Below, one piece after another: positions 58,797 through 64,000 of a stretch of DNA of 64,000 bases. Within the stretch, counting starts at the first letter, position 1. Each line of letters opens with the position of its first letter. The DNA comes from Demequina sp. NBRC 110055 (lineage in GTDB: Bacteria > Actinomycetota > Actinomycetes > Actinomycetales > Demequinaceae). The stretch is from contig NZ_BBRL01000006.1 in the NCBI RefSeq assembly GCF_002090135.1, forward strand, positions 124,001 through 188,000, in the 5' to 3' direction. A program made the translations under genes and the position numbers. Under the pieces are notes generated by a model. It searched no databases. It had not been told where the DNA came from and was given only the letters and a program-made list of their open reading frames with translations.

Positions 58797-60317
58797 TCAC
58801 GCTCCCCTGATGAGGCGGTCGAGGACGGGGTGGCTCGCGCGATGCGGGTCGTCGAGGTGGACCACCTCAAGGTGATCGCCGTCGAGGTCAAGCACCACCG
58901 AGGACCATCCCGCCGCATCGACGACGTCCGGGCGTGCCGCGACGACGCCGCCACGCAGGCGTGCGCGCGTGTCGGCCGGCGCGTGGGTGACGGCGCGCTC
59001 GACCTCGTGGGTATCGACGACAACGCTGACCTGACCGGCGGCCGCGAGCTTGGCGGCCCAGCCGTCGCCCAGGCGGCTCCATTGCACGTCGATCGCGCTC
59101 AGCAGCGGCGCATCCCAGGCGAGCGGCGTGGCCACGCCGTCGGAGTCGACGGTCGCATGCTTGTCACGCAGCCGGCCCAGGAGGCGAAGCTTGGCCACCC
59201 ACTCGACGTCCGCGGCGGCCTCCATGGGGTCGCGCGACAGGGCCTCGAGGACGGCCTCCCAGCGCGCAATGACGAGCGCGTCGTCCGCGTCGCCGGCGTA
59301 CGAGCGACAAATCTCGAGCAGCGCGCGCTGGATCTCGAGCGCGGTCGCGCTCTCGCCGGAGGCGAGTGGCAAGCCGGATCGCAACGTGAGGTCGCGCGAG
59401 ACCTGACCGACCGCCGCCACGGGGTCGGCGAGCACCAGCGCGTCGAGCCGCTCGTCGTCGGCTTCGATGGCGCTGAGCACGAGGGCGGTGGTGCCGACCT
59501 TGAGGAACACGGGCACCTGGAGGCAGTTCGCGTCGCCGATGATCACGTGCAGCCTGCGCCACTGGGCGCGCGTCGCATGGGGTTCGTCGCGCGTGTTGAC
59601 GATGGGCCGGCGCAGCGTGGTCTCGAGGCCCAGTTCGGCCTCCATGTAGTCGGCGCGCTGGGAGATCTGGAAACCCGCCTCCTGGCTGCGCTGTCCGAGG
59701 CCCACACGGCCGGCGCCCGTGAAGATCTGCCGCGTGACGAGGTGGGCGGTGAGCCGGGACGCGAGGGCCGAGAAGTCGACCGCGCGGTCCACGAGGAAGT
59801 TCTCATGCGTGCCGTAGCTCGAGCCCTTGCCGTCGACGTTGTTCTTGTACAGCTCGACGCGGCCGTCTTCGTCCTCGGCGTAGCGCGCTGCGGCCGCGAG
59901 CGCGATCCGGTCCCCCGCCGCGTCCCACAGCACGGCGTCGCGGGCCGAGCGCACCTCGGGACCCGAATATTCGGGGTGGGCGTGGTCCACGTAGAAGCGG
60001 GCGCCGTTGCTGAGGACGGCGTTGAGGTGCGCGGGGTCCTCCCACGAGCCACGCCGACGGCGCAGCGTGACGGCGCCGTCTTCGGGCCGGTACTCGTGGG
60101 CGTCGGTGAGCATGTCGGCCGATGCCGTGGCCCGGTCCCGTCGCTCGCCACGCTGGTCCTGGAGCGGGTCCTCGCCGCCGTAGTCCCAGCGCGTCGTGTG
60201 ACCGTTCGCGCAGCCCCGGCATGCTTCCACCAGGCGCGAGGACATCAGGATGGGGTTGGCCTGCGGACGGTCGGGGTCCGCGATGCCGTACTCGGTCTCG
60301 ATGCCGACGACCCGCAC
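58797..60317 (-). CDS. dop: Pup deamidase/depupylase Dop
   Basis: Deamidates Pup-Gln to Pup-Glu and removes Pup from targets. 506 residues, paralogous to PafA: VVGIETEYGIADPDRPQANPI at the N terminus (Glu7 region), the longer Dop-specific loop after it, YKNNVDGKGSSYGTHENFL and VNTRDEPHATRAQWRRLHVIIGDANC. The start is GTG 60317 with GGAGGG upstream, 2 bases after the arc stop. It contains one repeat copy at 60117. Confidence 0.96.
   Translation of the reverse strand: MRVVGIETEYGIADPDRPQANPILMSSRLVEACRGCANGHTTRWDYGGEDPLQDQRGERRDRATASADMLTDAHEYRPEDGAVTLRRRRGSWEDPAHLNAVLSNGARFYVDHAHPEYSGPEVRSARDAVLWDAAGDRIALAAAARYAEDEDGRVELYKNNVDGKGSSYGTHENFLVDRAVDFSALASRLTAHLVTRQIFTGAGRVGLGQRSQEAGFQISQRADYMEAELGLETTLRRPIVNTRDEPHATRAQWRRLHVIIGDANCLQVPVFLKVGTTALVLSAIEADDERLDALVLADPVAAVGQVSRDLTLRSGLPLASGESATALEIQRALLEICRSYAGDADDALVIARWEAVLEALSRDPMEAAADVEWVAKLRLLGRLRDKHATVDSDGVATPLAWDAPLLSAIDVQWSRLGDGWAAKLAAAGQVSVVVDTHEVERAVTHAPADTRARLRGGVVAARPDVVDAAGWSSVVLDLDGDHLEVVHLDDPHRASHPVLDRLIRGA
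60117..60130 (+). repeat. Dispersed 14-mer GGCCGATGCCGTGG, copy 6
   Basis: Exact copy, plus orientation, inside dop (antisense to the gene). Confidence 0.7.
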
Positions 60318-60319
60318 GC

Positions 60320-61729
60320 TCAGCCCTCCCTGAGGGTCGACGCCGCGACGGCGCGGGCCTCGGCCAGTTCCTGCTCGCAGGCGCGCTCGAGGTGCTCGGC
60401 GGTGATGCCACGCTCCCCGCCGGTGATGACGGACTTGATGGCGAGCGTCTTGGCACGGTCGACGACGTTGCGTACCAGAGCACCCGACATGTGGGCCTTG
60501 TTGGCCGGGTCGGCATACAGGCGGTCCACCGCATGCTCCGCGAGCTCGCGCACTGCGGCCTGGGCGTCGCCGCGACCGCGCTCCATGGCGGACGCGGACA
60601 GCGGCAAGTCCGCGGTGAGGTACTTGGAGAAGATGTCGCGGGCGCTCGCCGCGTCTGGACGAGAGATCTCGATCTTCACGTCCAGGCGGCCGGGTCGCAG
60701 GATGGCCGGATCGATCATGTCCTCGCGGTTCGACGCACCGATCACGATGACGTTGCCCAGCTGCTCTACGCCGTCGAGCTCGGTGAGCAGCTGCGGGACG
60801 ATGGTGGTCTCCATGTCGGAGCTCACGCCCGTGCCGCGCGAGCGGAACAGCGCCTCCATCTCGTCGAAGAACACCACGACCGGTGCACCGGAGTGAGCCT
60901 TGGCGCGGGCGCGTTCAAAGATGGTGCGGATGTAGCGCTCGGTCTCGCCCACGTATTTATTGAGCAGCTCGGGCCCCTTGACCGACAGGAAGTAGGAGCG
61001 GTCGGCGCCCACGGCATCGGCCAACGAGTGTGCGACCGCCTTCGCGATGAGGGTCTTCCCGCAGCCCGGAGGTCCGTACAGCAGGAGGCCGCGCGGCGGG
61101 TTGAGGCGGTGTTCCCGGTACAGGTCGGGGTGGCGCAGCGGCAACTCGATGGCGTCGCGGATGCGCTCGATCTGCGCCGTGAGGCCGCCGATGGAATCGA
61201 AGTCCACATCCGGCACCTCCTCGAGCAGGAGCGCCTCGACGCCGGTGCGGTCGACGCGTTCGGTGGCAAACCCGGTGCGCGCGTCGATGATGACGGTGTC
61301 GCCCTCGGTGAGGCGCTGCCGGGCGTCGCCGCCGGTGAGCATGACGACACGCTCGTCCTCGCCGCGCGCGACCACGAGCACGCGGTCGTCGTCGAGAACC
61401 TCGCGGACCAGGGCGCTCTGGCCGACCTTCTCGGCCTCCGCCACGCCGACGACCACGCTCATCGCGTTCATCAGCACCTCGTCGCCGGGCGTGAGATCCC
61501 GCGGCACGCCGGGCAGCACGGCGACGCGCAGGCGGCGGCCGCCGCTGATCACGTCGGCATGCTCGCCCGACCATTGGACGAAGGTCGCGAAGGTCTGCGG
61601 CGGGGCCGATGCCTCGGCCAGCTTCTCGCGCATCTCACCGAGCGACTGGCGTGCGGTCTCGAGCAGACGCTGTAGCTCGGCGTTGCGGGCCTGCAGGGCG
61701 GCGACGCGGTCCTGTCCCTCGGTCACCAT
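60320..61729 (-). CDS. arc: Proteasome-associated AAA+ ATPase ARC/Mpa, short form without proteasome tail
   Basis: Hexameric ring ATPase that recognises pupylated proteins. 469 residues, well below the roughly 590-610 of mycobacterial and rhodococcal forms. Present: a short N-terminal coiled coil (about 5-42) for Pup binding, the OB region (about 48-165), Walker A GPPGCGKT (219-226), Walker B VVVFFDEMEALF, the pore-loop region and the AAA small domain. Missing: the C-terminal beta-grasp domain and the terminal Gln-Tyr-Leu that docks and opens the 20S core; the protein ends STLREG. dop starts 2 bases later, so this is not an edge artefact. It overlaps trmI by one base. Confidence 0.94.
   Translation of the reverse strand: MVTEGQDRVAALQARNAELQRLLETARQSLGEMREKLAEASAPPQTFATFVQWSGEHADVISGGRRLRVAVLPGVPRDLTPGDEVLMNAMSVVVGVAEAEKVGQSALVREVLDDDRVLVVARGEDERVVMLTGGDARQRLTEGDTVIIDARTGFATERVDRTGVEALLLEEVPDVDFDSIGGLTAQIERIRDAIELPLRHPDLYREHRLNPPRGLLLYGPPGCGKTLIAKAVAHSLADAVGADRSYFLSVKGPELLNKYVGETERYIRTIFERARAKAHSGAPVVVFFDEMEALFRSRGTGVSSDMETTIVPQLLTELDGVEQLGNVIVIGASNREDMIDPAILRPGRLDVKIEISRPDAASARDIFSKYLTADLPLSASAMERGRGDAQAAVRELAEHAVDRLYADPANKAHMSGALVRNVVDRAKTLAIKSVITGGERGITAEHLERACEQELAEARAVAASTLREG
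61009..61022 (-). repeat. Dispersed 14-mer GGCCGATGCCGTGG, copy 7
   Basis: Exact copy, minus orientation, inside arc. Confidence 0.7.
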
Positions 61730-62709
61730 CAGTTCTCCCCCTCCTCGGCCATGGGGCGCGTGGCGTCACGACGCACGCGGCGGATCTTCTTGTCGGACAC
61801 GGCGCGCTCGCCCAGGTCCTCGGGCGACCAGTCTTCCTCGCCATAGGCGCCCTTGGCGGGGCGGCGCTTACGCAGCGGCGCGTCGACGCCGGGCGCCATG
61901 CGGCGCGTGGTGAGGAGGAAGCCGGTGTGGCCGATCATGCGGTGGTCGGGGCGCACGGCGAGGCCCTCGAGGTGCCAGGTGCGCACCATCGACTCCCACG
62001 CCTGCGGCTCGGTGTAGCCGCCGTGGTCCTTCAGCGCCTCCGCGAGGCGCGACAGCTGGGTGGTGGTCGCGACGTAGGCGAGCAGCACACCGCCGGGTGC
62101 CAAGGCATCGGCCGCCGCGTCGAGGTTCTCCCAAGGCGCGAGCATGTCGAGCACGATGCGGTCGACCTCACCCACCTCCGCCACGCGGTCGGCGAAGTCG
62201 CCAATCTTCAGATCCCAGGCGGGGTGCGGGCCGCCGAAGTGGAACTCGACGTTGCCACGCGCGATGTCCGCGAAGTCCTCGCGGCGCTCGATCGAGGTGA
62301 GCGAACCGCCGTCGCCCACGGCGCGCAGCAGCGACATGGTGAGCGCCCCCGAGCCCACACCCGCCTCGACCACCCGGGCGCCCGGGTAGATGTCGGCCAT
62401 CTGGATGATCTGGCCGGAATCCTTCGGGTAGATCACGGCCGCGCCGCGCGGCATGGACAGGACGTAGTCGCTCAGCAGCGGGCGCAGCACCAGGTAGTCG
62501 AAGCCCGCGGTGTTGGTGACGACCGTGCCCTCTGGCCGGCCGATGATCTCGTCGTGCGTGAACTGGCCGCGGTGCGTGTGGAAGGTCTTGCCGGCCTCGA
62601 GAATGATCGTGTGGTGGCGTCCCTTGGCGTCGGTGAGCTGCACGCGGTCGCCCGCACGCAGCGGGCCGCGGCGCTCGGCGGCGCCCGTCGGGAGTAAGGG
62701 GGAAGTCAT
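61729..62709 (-). CDS. trmI: tRNA (adenine-N1)-methyltransferase TrmI
   Basis: Makes m1A58 in the tRNA T-loop. 326 residues: N-terminal beta domain (GDRVQLTDAKGRHHTIIL), class I methyltransferase with SAM motif VVEAGVGSGALTMSL, DIVLDM-like RIVLDMLAPWENLD and a basic C terminus (LRKRRPAKG, KKIRRVRRDATR). ATG 62709 with TAGACT 7 bases upstream; GGGGGA lies directly before the ATG. Next to arc-dop-pup, as in other actinobacteria. Confidence 0.95.
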   Translation of the reverse strand: MTSPLLPTGAAERRGPLRAGDRVQLTDAKGRHHTIILEAGKTFHTHRGQFTHDEIIGRPEGTVVTNTAGFDYLVLRPLLSDYVLSMPRGAAVIYPKDSGQIIQMADIYPGARVVEAGVGSGALTMSLLRAVGDGGSLTSIERREDFADIARGNVEFHFGGPHPAWDLKIGDFADRVAEVGEVDRIVLDMLAPWENLDAAADALAPGGVLLAYVATTTQLSRLAEALKDHGGYTEPQAWESMVRTWHLEGLAVRPDHRMIGHTGFLLTTRRMAPGVDAPLRKRRPAKGAYGEEDWSPEDLGERAVSDKKIRRVRRDATRPMAEEGEN

Positions 62710-62716
62710 GTCCCCC

Positions 62717-62722
62717 AGTCTA
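62717..62722 (-). promoter_or_regulatory. Predicted -10 element of trmI
   Basis: TAGACT on the minus strand, 7 bases before ATG 62709, in the 21-base gap after the M50 protease gene. It could drive the whole trmI-arc-dop run. Confidence 0.45.
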
Positions 62723-62730
62723 GGTGCGAG

Positions 62731-63873
62731 CTATTGCAGGGCCTTCATCGCATCGGCCAGCCTCACAACCCCGACGATCTCGCCGCGGTCCACCGCGACC
62801 CACACGTCGGTGCGGCCCCACCACTGCTGCAGGGCGTCGACCAGGGCGTCGCCGCCGGCCCCGGCGTCGATCGCCGCGCCGCGCGGTAGCGGCATCGTGA
62901 CCGACTGCAGACCCGTCGTCGCGCGGTCGGCCTCCTCGACCGCGTCGGTCAGTGCGGCCGGGAAGTGGCCGGCCGCGGCTCCGTCGACGGCCAGCACCAC
63001 GACCTCGACGGCGCCTGCGGCCTCGGCCGCGCTGCGCGCCTGGTCCACCGTCACGTGGTGAGGCACCGTGACGGCGGCAACGGTGAGGTCGCGCGCGGTG
63101 ACGCTGGCACGCTTGCCCAGCGCCTGCGCCACCTTGAGCGCGTTCGACGCCGCGGGCCACAGGATCGCGAACACCAGCATGGCCCACAGCAGGTCGAACA
63201 GGTCGGGGCTACGGCCACCCAGCACCGGGATCCCCAGCGCGACGACCACGACGCCGACGGCGATGACCCGGCCGGCCCACGCCGCAGCCTTCATGCCCGT
63301 GTACCGGTTGCCGGTGACGGCCCACACGATCGACTCGAGCACGCGCCCGCCGTCCATGGGGATGCCCGGCAGGGCGTTGAAGATCGCCAGCACCAGGTTG
63401 GCCCACGCCACCCACTGGACGATGAGGTAGAGCGTGACGTCGCCGAGCACCCAGTCGCGCAACGTGGGCTCAAGTGCGCCCCACGCCAGGGGTATCCAGG
63501 CAAGGCCCGCGAGTACCAGGTTCGCGACGGGGCCGGCGGCGGCCGTGACTCCCATCACCGTCGGCGTGAGCGCGCGCGCGTCGTAGCTCGTGTGGCCGCC
63601 CCAGAGCGTGAGCACGATCTCGTTCACGTCGCGCTTGAAGGAGCGGGCTGCCGCCGCGTGAGCAACCTCGTGCAGGAACACCGACACAAACAGCAGCACG
63701 GCGAGGATGAGGCCGACCGTGAAGGTACGCCTGGTCAGTTCCACCCCGCCGCTGGTCGCAAACAACAGCGCGAGGATCACCAGCATGAGAAGAGTCGAGT
63801 ACTGAACGACGATGCGAGCGCCGAAGATCCGCCCGAGTGTCAGGCCACGGGTGGGGCGCGGGGACTGCGTCAT
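62731..63873 (-). CDS. M50-family site-2-type membrane protease with CBS-like C terminus
   Basis: Intramembrane zinc metalloprotease. 380 residues: zinc motif HEVAH at 68-72 in a membrane helix, second zinc ligand in NALPGIPMDGGRVLES, further membrane helices, and a C-terminal CBS-like pair (about 255-380) ending VGVVRLADAMKALQ. This is the Rv2625c-like SpoIVFB subgroup. Substrate unknown. I chose ATG 63873, with TACGGT 7 bases upstream (leaderless) and GGAG close by; a GTG three codons earlier is in frame. Confidence 0.9.
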   Translation of the reverse strand: MTQSPRPTRGLTLGRIFGARIVVQYSTLLMLVILALLFATSGGVELTRRTFTVGLILAVLLFVSVFLHEVAHAAAARSFKRDVNEIVLTLWGGHTSYDARALTPTVMGVTAAAGPVANLVLAGLAWIPLAWGALEPTLRDWVLGDVTLYLIVQWVAWANLVLAIFNALPGIPMDGGRVLESIVWAVTGNRYTGMKAAAWAGRVIAVGVVVVALGIPVLGGRSPDLFDLLWAMLVFAILWPAASNALKVAQALGKRASVTARDLTVAAVTVPHHVTVDQARSAAEAAGAVEVVVLAVDGAAAGHFPAALTDAVEEADRATTGLQSVTMPLPRGAAIDAGAGGDALVDALQQWWGRTDVWVAVDRGEIVGVVRLADAMKALQ

Positions 63874-63880
63874 GGGCTCC

Positions 63881-63886
63881 ACCGTA
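63881..63886 (-). promoter_or_regulatory. Predicted -10 element of the M50 protease gene
   Basis: TACGGT on the minus strand, 7 bases before ATG 63873. It faces the plus-strand promoter of the next gene. Confidence 0.4.
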
Positions 63887-63935
63887 GACGGTCGCCCGTC
63901 CCGTCCCGTGCCGCGGCGATGTCACACGGTGCGCC

Positions 63936-63941
63936 TACCCT
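63936..63941 (+). promoter_or_regulatory. Predicted -10 element of the right-edge gene
   Basis: TACCCT, 6 bases before ATG 63948, predicting a leaderless message. Confidence 0.4.
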
Positions 63942-63947
63942 GGTCGC

Positions 63948-64000
63948 ATGGCCCGTCGCTCCCCCGCCCTCTCGCCGTCGCGCGCGGGCGATTTCCGTCA
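63948..64000 (+). CDS. Probable RecB-family exonuclease, 5' fragment
   Basis: Only 17 codons are inside the window: MARRSPALSPSRAGDFR. The SPSRxxDFR start is that of the RecB-family PD-(D/E)XK nuclease usually found divergent from the trmI-arc-dop block in actinobacteria. Called from this short start and position only. Confidence 0.6.
   Translation, partial: MARRSPALSPSRAGDFR

Noticed and set aside
60320-60330. A frameshift cutting off the end of ARC
   Set aside because: dop starts 2 bases after the arc stop with its own Shine-Dalgarno inside arc, so there is no room for a lost C-terminal domain in any frame.

Overview
The window is 64 kb of very GC-rich, densely coding chromosome from a member of the Actinomycetota, most likely order Micrococcales. 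The marker genes are RbpA, WhiA, the Pup ligase system (PafA, Dop, ARC ATPase), the OpcA G6PD partner, a four-domain ribosomal protein S1, an ANTAR-output response regulator and an HGxxPAAW-type small membrane protein inside the trp genes. Almost everything is a core housekeeping gene in conserved actinobacterial order. I see no prophage, insertion sequence, CRISPR array, toxin or defence island.

Layout. 1-1.9 kb: end of a XerD-type recombinase and heme O synthase ctaB (minus). 2.1-7.4 kb: pentose-phosphate operon tkt, zwf, opcA, pgl (plus), with no transaldolase or pgi. 7.5-12.8 kb (minus): a selenoprotein-W-like protein, rbpA, secG, then glycolytic tpiA-pgk-gap and whiA. 12.8-19.4 kb (minus): yvcK-rapZ-uvrC-uvrA, with a LexA/SOS box in front of uvrA. 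19.5-29.7 kb: yciI (plus), then terC, uvrB, coaE, rpsA, a TagD-like cytidylyltransferase, pfkA and polA (minus). 29.7-35.6 kb: a hotdog thioesterase and a branched-chain amino acid ABC importer livHMGF (plus) facing its own substrate-binding lipoprotein livK (minus), separated by the only long non-coding stretch. 35.8-38.6 kb: pdtaR, an unusual tRNA-Leu(CAA), mgsA and pyk. 38.6-44.7 kb: glutamate synthase gltBD. 44.7-56.2 kb (minus): hisF, a heterodimeric ABC exporter, hisI-trpE, three small membrane proteins, trpCBA and lgt. 56.2-63.9 kb (minus): FKBP lipoprotein, pafA, pup, dop, arc, trmI and an M50 protease; a probable RecB-family nuclease starts at the right edge on the plus strand.

How the genes work together. 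Central carbon metabolism dominates: oxidative pentose phosphate pathway, lower glycolysis, PfkA, Pyk, and a methylglyoxal bypass gene beside pyk. Nucleotide excision repair (uvrA, uvrB, uvrC) and polA are clustered. Amino-acid metabolism is represented by gltBD, parts of trp and his, and the liv importer. The pupylation genes form a compact block without the 20S proteasome genes, and the ARC ATPase lacks the C-terminal domain and tail used to dock to the proteasome.

The most unusual signals outside the genes are: (1) a dispersed 10-mer GGCCGATGCC (17 copies by eye, seven extended to the same 14-mer), many in gaps; (2) many genes with a TANNNT -10 hexamer 6-8 bases before the start codon, predicting leaderless mRNAs; (3) a tRNA-Leu(CAA) without a long variable arm; (4) the proteasome-less Pup cluster. 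All coordinates and motifs were read by eye; no database search or computation was run.
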